From contig NC_134280.1 in assembly GCF_949628215.1 (NCBI RefSeq), positions 47,270,621-47,334,620 of the forward strand: a DNA stretch of 64,000 bases. Direction: 5' to 3'. Positions 22,203 to 33,585 of the stretch are shown here, piece by piece. This DNA comes from Phalacrocorax aristotelis. Lineage: Eukaryota; Chordata; Aves; Suliformes; Phalacrocoracidae. Both the position numbers and the translations under genes were made by a program. The notes under the pieces were generated by a model that worked only from the letters and a program-made list of their open reading frames with translations, had not been told where the DNA came from and ran no database searches. Within the stretch, counting starts at the first letter, position 1. Each line of letters starts with the position of its first letter.

Positions 22203-23332
22203 TGGTCATCTGATATGTGGGAGTCTCTGAATACTGGATAAGTTTGGTCAATTTGCAGGAGTAATAACCTCCATACTGCACCATACAGACCTTCCATTTT
22301 GTCACATGCCATGCTGCTTTGATTTCTTCATAGATAAACCCTCCCAAAACAAAACACCCCAATTTGCTGCTTCTATATCCAATTGTGTTGGCTAAAGAGA
22401 ATGGAGTGTTTGTGCTCCTTGGTGGTTTTGTTTTGGTTTTGCTTATGGAGTTTATTATGATGATGTATTCTGATATAAAGATGCAGTTATTTTTAAGATT
22501 TATCTAGAAAAATCACAGAAACATTTTATTTTGACTAATGCATAATTACGCTGCACAAAACTGATTCTTCAGAATCTTTCCTGGTCATTTATTCAGTAGA
22601 GCATCCACCAGAGCTTTGAAAGTGGCCAGGTAAAGGTTCTTGAAAATAACATGCAAGAAATGCTGTTAGTGAAGTGCACTCTCACAGAGGCTGTCTCCCT
22701 TGCTCTTAAAAATTAAAGATTAGATCCAGTCTTGAAACATGAGGTTTTAGGTCTCTTATTAAACTCTCTTGGCACTTGCCACAGGCTTCTGTTATTACAT
22801 TGTAAAGAGTTATTTCTATAAACGTCTAGTTTCTCTTTATGTTATAATTCTTAGTGTGAGAAGGATGAACACACTTCTACTGAAAGTGTGGGCACATGCT
22901 TTGGCGTTCATCTCCTTCCAAAGCATCTAGTGGCCATATTCTACTGGCTGTTGTGGAGAGTGCTTCCATTCCAACGTTCTCTGCTCTCTATTGCTGAAAT
23001 AAGTAATGTGTCTGGCGGGAGGAGGAAAGGGTGTTCTGCTCTCTTATGTTTAAATGCCTACTCAATATACAGTCTTTACTACTTTGAGTTTGAGTAAGCA
23101 TTTGTCAATTTTCTAGGTGCTTTTCTGAAATTTGAAACTATATGTCTTTAGAAAGGACCTTTTTTCAGACTTCACTGTTTCAGGTCTGAGCATGTAGGTA
23201 TAAAAGTATGGTTTTGCCTTTGTAGTAAAAAATGAGATCCTGAACTTCTGACATTTTCTTTGAAAGAAATACATTCTGATACAAAGTATCCTTAGTAAAA
23301 GTGTGATGACCATTGGAAGCACCCTGTGATGT

Positions 23333-23775
23333 AATCATAGAATAGTTTGGGTTGGAAGGGACCTTTCAAGGTCATCTAGTCCAGCCCCCCTGCTGTGAGC
23401 AGGGACGTCTTTAACTGGATCAGGTTGCTCAAAGCCCCATCCAACCTGACCTTGAATGTTTCCAGGGATGGGGCATCTATCACCTCTCTGGGCAACCTGT
23501 GCCAGTGTTTCACCACCCTTGTTGTGAAAAATTGCTTCCTATATCTAGTCTGAATGTGCCCTCTTTCTGCTTAAAACTATTCCCCCCTTGTCCTATTGAA
23601 ACAAGGCCTGCTAAAAAGTTTGTCCCCATCTTTCTTATAAGCCCCCTTTAAGTACTGGAAGCCTGCAGTAAGGTCTCTGCAGAGCCTTCTCTTCTTAGGC
23701 TGAACAACCCCAGCTCTCCTCAGCCTTTCTTCATAGGAGAGGTGTTCCATCCCTCTGATCATTTTTGTGGTCAGT
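23333..23775 (-). mobile_element. CR1 LINE 3' end, minus strand, moderately preserved
   Basis: The plus strand reads the classic antisense avian CR1 3' end. It runs from AATCATAGAATAGTTTGGGT and GGTTGGAAGGGACC, through CCCCCCTGCTGTGAGCAGGG, AGGTTGCTCAAAGCCCCATC, TCCAGGGATGGGGCATC, CTCTGGGCAACCTGTGCCAG, CCTTGTCCTATTGA and CCTTTAAGTACTGGAAGCC, to GAGCCTTCTCTTCTTAGGCT and CCCTCTGATCATTTTTGTGG. On the minus strand, 23577-23762 stays open for 61 codons and includes the peptide MIRGMEHLSYEERLR, a read-through typical of the CR1 3' region in bird genomes that is often mis-annotated as a hypothetical protein. The element is 5'-truncated at about 23775. Confidence 0.95.
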
Positions 23776-26700
23776 TGGATCAGATGACTATAATACTAGC
23801 TTCTGGCCTAAAATTTAGAGTAACGTGAGAAATTAGAAATGGAAAAATGCTGGAAACTTTAGGTAGTTATATGTGTTTGCTATGCGTGACTCGTATATTC
23901 TGTCAATAATCAACAAATAGATACAAATATGGATACAGGAGACCAAAAGTATGGAATGGCAGTAAATACCAGTGAGATTGGGTCAAACATAGAGAGAAAC
24001 TAGCAAAAGACCAGTCTTCCCAACCTAGAGACTCAGGAGCTGATGTTTTGATCTTGGTTGGATTTGCAGCTATGCCCCAGTGAAGGATGCTAAGAGCAGT
24101 TGAGGCAGGGCTCTCAGCAGCATCCTGTTGGTGCAAAAGCACAGCCATCCTCTTTGGTGCCAGACAGCACCTAAAGTCACCTGTGCACATATTTCTGGTC
24201 CTTCTCAGTATCTAAATTAGCATTGTTTAGTTTTCATCTAGGAGGCGATAGTACTTTTGTAATCAGCAGGAGATGGACAAGAGTAGAGCATTGGTCTTCT
24301 GGATAAGCTTTTAAAAGCTTAGCTTGAAGGATAAGGTAGGAAATGAAAGCAGTGGGATTATCCAATCCAATCCAGTTGTGTTTACCAACTGATTGCTGCA
24401 TATTTGGAGCTCTGGTGTGCATGGGAAGTTAGTCACATATGTTTCAAGCCTTTGTGCTGTGGTACCTGAGCTTTGAATCGGGAAGCTCCCGGGCAAGGTC
24501 TTGTTACTGGTTACTTCTACTTAAGGAGTTTGACTGAGCATGTCTTAGGAAATCACAGTTTTCTCTGTGGGTTGCTACTGCCAGGAATACAGGTTAGTCA
24601 CTGTAAAAATGTTCTTAAGACTGGGTAATTCATACCCTTGCAGTGTTGGCACTGAGAATTACTGGCATGCTGTAACCTTAAAACTGTACAAAGTTTAGAA
24701 CATTTGTCTGTTTGACTGCTTGTGCTGCAATTATTGCACTGTAAGTGGATTCATGTCCTGCCATTTTCTGCTCTCATCATAACTAACATTGTCGTAAGAA
24801 AGCAGTATTCAAAACTGCACTGGTTCAATGCCTGACTTCAGAGAAAACACAACTGCCACTAATTCTACAGTATCAGAATTTACTGGCAATTCCCATTCTT
24901 TATACTAGTATTTCTCCAGTCTGTCCCCTTGAGGCAATAAGAAGGGAAACAAACAGGGTAGAGAAACTGATATCAGTTGTGGAGATAAAATTAATTCCTG
25001 AAAGTATTCTTAAGGTCTTTCTCATCTTTCAGATGTTTCGGATTGAATGCAGTAGGCATGAGGAAACCAGAGCTCTGTTTCACTGATTTACTTTTACCCT
25101 TTGTCAGTATGTCAAACTGATCTAATTTCCAGGGCTCCCCTCTTCACTCACCAAGGGTGATTAATCAACACTAATAATTATAAACAGTTCTGATTTCAAT
25201 GTTTCTTTAGTTTGAAAACAATTACTAAATAATTCCTGTTCATTTCTATTTTCCTGCTTGAATCTAGCAGCATTATTTGAGTCCTGCATTTGAGTTGTTC
25301 TTCCTTTTAATCGTCATCGTTGTAATCCTAGAATCAATATCTCATTTTCCCCTTTTAAAATCTGATCATTATATGTATTTTAAAACTATCTTCTGTGTCT
25401 GAAAGTTTTTCCCAGCTCCCTCAAAGTGCAGAGGAAAATTTAACATAAGTAAACAGTAAAGTCCTAGAGATTGATGTGAAATAGCTGTCTGGGTCTGTAT
25501 CCTTTCTATCACTTCAAGGTCTCATCTTGAGATGGATGTTGCCTTGGAAGTGAAACCAGGAGAAAAATTCCCTCTTACTAATGACATAAACTTTCTATCC
25601 TCCACCCTTACCTTGCTCAGTTGCATACATTATTCATAAAACTTCAGGTGTTTTCAATGTCTGGTAAAGCTGCTCTGACAATTCCTAATCCTGGTTGTGA
25701 GACCAGAGTTAATAAATATTTTCATAAGCATGTCTAAACAGAAAAGGTAAAGCTGGCCAGGATTTGTTGATATTAGTTGTGGAGAGCAACTAGATAAAGT
25801 GATGGTCATCAAATTACTTTGATGTAATGATTAACTTTTTAGAAAGTATAAATGCAGAAAAAGTGAGTATAATGGTAACTAGATCTTGTAATAAAGTCCT
25901 ACATTTCTCTTTCTCCTGTAACGTTAACTGAAACCTGAGCAACCTGCTCCAAATAGAGTATTTCAAACATGATCAAATATTGCATTTTCATAGTAAATCA
26001 ACTACACCAAATTTCCATTCCCAAGGGTTTTTCAGATATTTTTGACACTCTTGAAAATTCACAGTTTGGTTCCAAAGGTCTTTAGATTTTTCTCTTCACA
26101 TATACTGTAGTAAACTTATCAAAATATGACACTGAAAGTGAAGATAGAGAGATTTGAATAATACAGTTTTTGCTCCGTATTCTGTCATCAGAAAATTTGT
26201 TTATAAATACAGAAATGAACTGTGAAGGTAAAAAAGACAGATGTTACAAGTTCTGGACATGATTTTCTTTTCAGATATTGAGAGACTGTACATGGGTTGA
26301 TGAAAGTATATTATTAGTACCACATTTAGTTTTGCATCTGATGTCAGTCTTGGTTACTGAATCATGTTTTTTGGTATTGTGGATTTTTAAAAAAGTTTTT
26401 GCATTTATCCCCCCATTCTTAATCGAAGAAAGCCAAGGGAAAAAATGCAGCAAAGTCAATAGCTCATTAGCAGGATACTAATTTCTAATGTGGAGTTTCA
26501 TGTTCCCAGATCCCAGGTAAAAATGTTTAAATTAATTGGGGTGCTGAAAATTTGTCTGTCTGGTTTTGACCAGAAAATGTATCTTTAATCTTTAATGTGA
26601 GCAATTTTTCATAATAAATGTTTTCCTTGAAGCTCTTTTCCTCGTCTCAAAAAATCAAAGGAATGGAACATACAAATAACAATAATTATAATTATTAGCT

Positions 26701-27899
26701 TAGATTCTTTACTGAAATGTCTTTTAATTTGATAACATAAGTTCCTAATTCTTTACCTATATTTATGCCATTTTATTTTTTCTCCTGTTAGAAACTGAGA
26801 GAGACGTCTGTGCTGTTTCATCCTGTAAATGAAAATCAGGTGGAAAAAGCATGTGATGTTCTTTATCCCTATTTGCTGGTGATGTTGGAGTGGCTCTTGA
26901 CAGTAAAATATGTATGGAAGAAGTTACTTCTAGTTTCTATTATACTTATCTATGGCAAATCTTTATTGAACCATGCTTTCATTATTATTCTTTAACGGTA
27001 ACCAAACTAATTTTGGTTTCTTTTGAGATTAGGATTTTATTGGATAATGATTTTCTTAAATCCAGCTCTATTAGAACCTTGCTTTACTTCCATCCACTGA
27101 TTTTAAAATGCCATTAAAAAGATTCAGGATCATGCTTTAGAATCTGTTCTATAATAAGTACACATATTCTTTGTAGCTTTGCTGTTCACTGAAATTGTGG
27201 GGCTTTTTTCTTCAGTCTTATTGTTTGCTCCATTATTTTTCTAGGAATAGAGAACGGACCCACTGTTTCTACTTCCTGTTAATGTGTTCTTATGCTCTGC
27301 ACCTACAGACATTATTTTCCTTGTACTAGAGCACCTGAGAAAATGTAGTTTTATATAAAATTCTGTATTTTTTTAATATCTATATATTCCTAAAGCCATT
27401 TAACAGCTGGTAATGAGGATGGAGGACTGGACTATGTTTATTCAGGGGAAGATCATGACTCAGATAAGATAATCGAAAACCAGAATGACCATTATGCCAT
27501 AGTAATGGGGCAGAAGGGAAGGGTGGGAAGATTTCTAAGTGAATCTGAATTGCAAAAAGTCTATTTGAAGTGAAAGAAGAATAGACAGAAATTGAGAAGA
27601 AATAGCAAGTTGTCTCCTCCATGGATTAGTTGCAGCCTATAAAAATAATAGTCTCAATTGATATTCTGCTAGTGTAATGCTAGCTAATTCCCTTTATGAC
27701 CAGTAAGTCTCTCAGGGGTTATATGCTGAAATAACTTCCCTTATTGTTTAACTAAATTCACCTCACATCTTTTGTCTCAAAACCCATCTGATCTCTAGCC
27801 TTATACAACCTGAAGTTCACCTTCAGAACTCTTTGCAAGTCTTACCTTCATTTTTGTTTCAGTGCTGAGGTCTTTTAGTTTTTACCTTCTGAAGTCCAT
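23776..27899. other. unique AT-rich non-coding sequence
   Basis: No gene or repeat family was recognised. It contains an 18-bp palindrome at 24304-24321 and short (ATA)/(TTA)-like microtracts near 26679-26700. Open frames here are under 100 codons and unremarkable. Confidence 0.5.
24304..24321. repeat. 18-bp perfect palindrome
   Basis: TAAGCTTTTAAAAGCTTA equals its own reverse complement and contains two HindIII sites (AAGCTT) flanking a TTAA centre. AT-rich, so chance occurrence is plausible. Confidence 0.75.
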
Positions 27900-28246
27900 T
27901 GTACTGGTTTTGGATGGAATAGCATTAATTTTCCTCATAGTACCTTGTACGGATTTGTGCTGAAAACAGTGCTGATAACACAGGGATGTTTTTGTTAACG
28001 CTGAGCAGGGCATACACAGAGTCAAGGCCTTTTCTGCCTCTCACCACACCCCACCAGCGAGTGGGCTGAGGGTGCACAGGAGACTGGGACAGGACATAGC
28101 TAGGACAGCTGAGCCCAACAGACCAAAGGGATTTTCCATACCATATGATTTCATGCTCAGCAATAAAAAGTGGGGGGGGGGGGGATAAAGTTTGCAGGGA
28201 CTCCTGTTGCTTGGGGACTGTCTGGGCATTAGTTGGCTGGTGGTAG
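27900..28246 (+). mobile_element. 3'-truncated LTR of the same avian ERVL-like family
   Basis: It begins TGTACTGGTTTTGGATGGAA at 27900 and follows the family through TTTGTGCTGAAAACAGTGCT, ATAACACAGGGATGTTTTTG, TTACGCTGAGCAGGGC-like sequence, ACACAGAGTCAAGGCCTTTT, CTCACCACACCCCACCAGCG, GGGTGCACAGGAGACTGGGA, GACAGCTGAGCCCAACAGAC and CCATACCATATGATTTCATG. Where the TATA-like region lies in other copies it has AATAAAAAG followed by a G13 run (28172-28184). After TTGGGGACTGTCTGGGCATT and GGCTGGTGGTAG homology stops, so roughly the R/U5 half is missing. No target-site duplication can be scored. The minus-strand open frame of 113 codons (27925-28266) is an LTR shadow. Confidence 0.88.
28172..28184 (+). 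repeat. G13 homopolymer inside the LTR
   Basis: Thirteen consecutive G follow AAAAAGT in the truncated LTR. Other family copies carry a G-rich purine stretch at the equivalent place, so this is probably an expanded version of it. The true length is likely to be polymorphic or uncertain. Confidence 0.8.
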
Positions 28247-29582
28247 GGTTCCTTTCTTCTGATCATTTTTCAAACTTCCCTTACGTACTCTTTGCAGAGG
28301 CTTCCCGTTTGGGTTGCTCTCCAGCTGTTGGGACTAAAGATCAGTTAGCAATAAAAAGATTCCTGTTTAAACTCAAATTAAAAGGATATGACACTAAAAA
28401 ATATATATTATTCCATTTTGTCGAATTGTTTTATTTATTTGACTGTCAGTCTGGATTAGTCAAGATTCTGCTTACATGCTGCTACGAGGTTTCATGCAGT
28501 GCTTAGTAATGTATGTGCTGATAACACAGTGTGGTTTTGTGAAACTACAGATGAATAATTAGCTCTTTTTGAACATGTAGGTCAACAAATGTGAACTCAT
28601 TTTTCATTAGCAAGTTGGTAATTTCTTAATAATAATGTTTTAATAAGTATTTGTTTATTTCATGTTAATAAAAGTTCATCTGTTTATAATTCACAAATTT
28701 TGATTAGTTTCAATTATTTCCATAGCTTTATTTCTGTGTTGAAAGGTTACATAACTAATCAATACAACTGATCATTTTTAACTGTGTATTGGAGGAGGTG
28801 GTAGGTGTCATTTTCAGTTTACTTTAGTATATATTCTAATATTTGCATTTTTATTTATTTGTGATGGATGGTTTCCTGATAATACTGATATAAAAGACCC
28901 TCAAAACTATAGTAGAATTTGGCCAATACCTCTCAAACACAAATATTTTAAAAATATTTACATGAAGATAAACAAACAACTAAAAATAACTATGACAATT
29001 TACAGAAAGCATTTATTCTCAAATGTAACTCCATCTGCTTTGCTTGATATCATTCCACTGCGCCTTTCCTCTGGCTCTTTTTACCATAACTGATATAGGA
29101 ATCTCTATTCATAAGACCATTTCTATTCTGAACAGAACATTAAGATTTTAATTTAGTTTAAGATCAGTGATTAAAAGCAAAATTTCAATTATATTTTTAT
29201 AATTTTTAACTTAAATGTGTAAGATCTATTCTGAATATAATCGTCATATGTTCAGGCACTTATATGCAGGGGTATGAATATAATTAAGTTAAATGGTTGC
29301 AAATATTGTCCAACAGAACTATAATCGCTATTTGATAATTTCATGGATGTTATAGCCTTTTAAATAATCTCATGAAAAGCATCTGTCTCAGCAACTGGCA
29401 GGAACCTTGAAAATAATCTGTAGTTTTTATCTTTGAGTTTAACAAATGTCACATAATAACCATCATCCTATGAAATCTGAAGAACAGATTGATGTATGGC
29501 TTGCTGCCTCAGATTTGTCTTCTGGTTTTATTATAACTGACAGTACGTGGTTACTTTATTGCAGTTCCTACTGTCCTGTTTC

Positions 29583-29740
29583 TTAGTTTTGAAATATTCC
29601 ATCCATCAAATATACATGAATGGCATTGAGTTCCCGTGACATTGCCTGGACTGCTTTCAAGTTTTCTGCTGTTTTATCACTGTTTGTAATTTCATGTAAG
29701 TATTTTGATATTAGGAAGGTAATCAGTGTTTGAAGACCTG
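29583..29740 (-). other. candidate 3'-terminal exon-like open frame, unassigned
   Basis: On the minus strand a polypyrimidine tract TTCTTTTTTAG followed by CAG (plus 29738-29750) resembles a splice acceptor. It opens directly into a 52-codon frame ending in TAA at 29583-29585. The predicted peptide is helical in character with alternating charged and hydrophobic residues (for example LISKYLHEITNSDKTAEN and KAVQAMSRELNAIHVYL). It faintly recalls the helical segment of hAT-type transposases, but no motif is decisive. No partner exon was found. A chance frame is the more likely explanation. Confidence 0.12.
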
Positions 29741-32700
29741 CTAAAAAAGAAGCACTTTGCAGCATTCACAAAATTCTAAGAAATTGCCGATGACTGGATT
29801 ACATTTTTATAAACACAACAAAGAGAAATTAAGTAACATCTTACATTTTGATTAGGAGACAGCCTCAGAATTGAAATGTAATATTTACGATTTGTTTTCT
29901 CAATTCTCTTTTAACTGATACAGTGCAGTTCTCCTTTCTACTTGCTTTTGAGAGCATAGAAATATTGCAACCGAACTGGCTTTAGTTTCTTTACATGCAA
30001 AGCTGCAATTTCAGACCTGAAAGCATGTAAAGCCTGTTTAAACCTATGTTCTGACCTTATTCTTTTTGAGCAGTGTACTTATTTATCATCAGTAATCTCC
30101 AGAAACTTTTATGCCCCCTTCACTAAATTGGAAGGTTAAGTAACATGGCAAAGTTCATGAGGGAGATACAGAAAATGAGGTGAATCTTGCATGTATTAAC
30201 CTGTAAATTTTGAGTGTTTCTTGTCAGGGTACCTTAAAGTCCATTGATTTTAAATAGCTCACAGTTCTGTGAGTGACCAGGATTCATAAATACCCGGCCT
30301 GTTTTTCTGTGACTTTTTTTCCCCAGTAACACAAATGGACTGCCAGAAATTAAGTAGAATTTTCTTTTTTGCCTGTTCTCTCTGGAGCTCTGATCCTGCA
30401 CTTTTGAAATATGGGAAATACAGGAATATTGTTCAGAAGAGAATTGTAAAGCATTTGGCTAAAATGGGAAAAACATTAGCTAATGCCTACATTCTTTGCA
30501 GTATTCCCTCAGCAGACAGCGTGCCAGCTTGAAATGGCTCTTACTGGGAGGCAGCAGCACTGTTCTGGGCTCTGAAAAGATTCTGTAGTCTTTCATGATG
30601 TTGATAAATTCTGAAAATAGGTTGATTGAACTAAAAATAATGTCTTGCCTGGGCAGTCCTTGGCATCATTCAATGCATTTATTTTAGGAAGGAAAGAGAG
30701 GGGGAGGTTGTACTAGGAAAGGATAAGTTTATCCGGTGGTGTTGCAAGGGGAAAATTCCTACTCCTTTGTAATTTAGTTGTGAGGTATAGTGCAACCATT
30801 AAGCCCCACAGCAATACCACCTAACATAGTGACTGTCGGCGCAGCTGCAGCACTTTTTGCAGTAATTTGACGCATTTCTCACAAGCTCCATAACACACCT
30901 GGAAGCTTTAACTGCTACTCAATCTACTTCCGATGTGCAGCCTTCACTAACTGTTCCTTATGGTGCAGTTGTAAAACAAACAAACAAAACGTGTAAGGAG
31001 ATAAGCTTGCGAATTGTAGGCACTTCTTTTCCCTAATGACTCTGTATTAAACCAGTGCCTTACAAAAAGAGTTTGAAGCTGTCACCTTCTCTTCTGGAGG
31101 AAACATAAAACTAAAGCCAAGCTTTCCTGTAGTAATTACATTATCTTTTGCTTGTCTTTTTAGGTGTAGAAATATTGATCAAAACCTGAGCTCTTACAGT
31201 TAATTCTGTGTAGCTGTATAACTTCTGAAATTTCTGTTTGAATAAAGCCAATGCTAACTGGAAGGGGTTTGTACTGCTCTTCTGTTGGCTCTTACACAGT
31301 TGCTGTGTTCTGAATTCCCAGAGGGATTTTGATTGAGTAGTTGTCCATGCCACTGCTGTATTGGCGTTCTAATATTTTTAAGGTAAAGAATTCTAAATAT
31401 AAGAGCAATGTTATAGAAGATCCAGGTATGCTAATCTATAATCGAAATTGAACCTGAAGCTGAGTCCTTAATTGGCCCTTCTGTTTCCCCAGCACTACTG
31501 AAATTAGGCACAATTCAGTGTTGTTTTGTTGTTTTTGTTGTTGTTCTTGTTTGCTTTGTTTTCCAGCAGAGAAAGCTCTGTTGTTATATTTTCTTCCTAT
31601 TTTGCTCATTATAAGTATTGTTTTAGTTCTTTCTGCACAATTACTTTATGCTTCTCTAAGTTAATTTAAAGGGACTGACTAGCACTGAACACTGTAAATC
31701 CAGACAGCATTTCATGTTTTGTTGTGGGCTAATTCGTTGGCCTTGCATCAATTCCCTTGTTCTTTCTGTAATCCAGAAAACTTCCTTTACTTTGCTTGGT
31801 AGTGCTATTGGTTGCCTTTCTAGCCAAAAATAAAAACTAGCGTGTGGCAAAAAAGCAACACAGTAACCTCAGTTCTTAAGAATCTAAACATCAAAAAGAA
31901 ATTCTATTAAAAGCAGAAAGAGGTTGTAACTATGTGTAGAAACAATGTCTATGTAAGGATAAAATTGGAAAGATGTGAATGTAAAACCTACCAAAGAGTT
32001 ATAACACTTTGTAGGGGAAGGCTTCAGAAAGATATTAGAAGTAAGAAAATGTGAAAGATATTGTATGATATTATTGGGATAACAAGCGTCTGAGAAGATC
32101 AAGTATTGAGTGACCTTATTCTATTAATCTTCACCAAAAAGTGAATTATAAGCCTATTTTTAATAGTTAATAACAGAGAAAAATAGAGGCAAGAATAATG
32201 CAAAATGAGTTAACACAGATGTATGTAAATTTTATATTTATTGTATGTTGATATCCTGGAAGTAGTTAAGTAACTAGGAAACGTGAATGTTGGAAAACTT
32301 GCAGGGCAGAGGGCTCGAAAAGAGTCAGCGTTGCGCTTAGCTGGGGCTTATAGCAGACTAAAGTAAATGCATTTGATACATTATACTGCTGGTGTAGAGG
32401 CAAGTAAAAATAATAAAAGAACAAATATAACAGAAACTTACGTATGACATAGTAATGTTTCCACCCATTTAGCAGTGGATAGGGCATTTTGTTTACGTCT
32501 GGATACTGGAGTAGTTTTGACAAATATGAAAATTCTGATAGAAAAAAAATCAAAGGTGAAATCCCTGAAGGATTGTAGTGTTGGTTGCTACACTGAGGGC
32601 TGCGATCAGTGATTTTCATGCTCACTGCAAATGAGACAAGAAGTTACTCTTTTAATTTGCTGCTTAAAGACATTGGGAAAATTATATTAAGAATAACAGA

Positions 32701-33552
32701 ACAATGGAAAAATAATGTCAGGGATGTTTTTTGCTAGTAGTTTCTAGGCAAGTGGGCAGAAGGCTGTCTGAAGAACCTTGATTCTACTTCAGAAAATTAG
32801 TACACATGCTAGATGACTAGCTGAATTCTCCTGAACTCCTGTATTTCTAGGATATTAATAAAGAAAAGTAAGTGGCATTACTCTGGGGGTCTGGTTATTG
32901 GATAACTCTTATGTATTTTGCTAAGTCTCTAAACTTGCCATGTGTAATTATTAGCATTCTCTTAGCTACAGTTTTTCAAGTGGAAGTCCCTTGGTGGTGT
33001 AGACATCACTAATTATAACAGCCTTCACTAATGTGTGTGTAAAATATATTAGTACATGAATAGCACAAAAATTTAATGACAGGAATAATGCATCATGCTG
33101 ATTAAATACGTTTTACTCTTTAGATTATCTCACCTTCATTTACACTCTGCTTTTTCTACTATTACTTTTATGAATGCTACTGTCAAACCTTTACCTCATA
33201 GTACCAAATTTGCAGAAATGTTTATTAAAGCTTAAAATGTTTTTACATAAGATGATTGTCAGTTCCAGCTCTTTATGTTTAGTAGTGATAGTTTTGGTAA
33301 GTATTTGAGAACGAACTATGAAACAGAGTATTTTGGACTTTATCCAAAATGGAATTTGTATCTTTCTACTTCAGGTTTATTTCCTAAAATCATTATACTC
33401 TTCCTCCCCCAGAGCTGTATTCTTCGATGCTCCATACTGATGAATTCTTAAATGTCAGTCAATGGACTTTTTTTCCCAAAATTTTACATTTCTCTTGTGG
33501 TATTTCATTTTTTTCTCTCTCAAATTTGTAGTATTTTTATTCTAGTGATCTT

Positions 33553-33585
33553 TGCTTCCATATACTATGTATGCTTCCATATACT
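33553..33585. repeat. direct repeat, 14 bp, 19-bp period
   Basis: TGCTTCCATATACT occurs at 33553-33566 and again at 33572-33585, separated by ATGTA. A small local duplication. Confidence 0.7.

Larger units (their letters stand above)
14221..23332. other. unique AT-rich non-coding sequence
   Basis: About 9 kb between two CR1 copies with no gene recognised. Listed separately from it are a microsatellite at 18030-18067, a G-quadruplex motif at 18161-18183, a 3-copy decamer at 19256-19287, an 18-bp palindrome at 20174-20191 and stem-loops at 20394-20417 and 22179-22202. A modestly GC-richer islet at about 17420-17640 has no recognised identity. Several T-runs of 8 or more occur on the plus strand (14221, 14535, 15901, 16018, 16040, 20130, 21487). 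Confidence 0.5.

Noticed and set aside
23577..23762. 61-codon minus-strand frame with MIRGMEHLSYEERLR-like sequence
   Set aside because: It is a read-through of the CR1 3' region and not a host gene.
27925..28266. 113-codon minus-strand frame
   Set aside because: It is an antisense shadow of the truncated LTR at 27900-28246.
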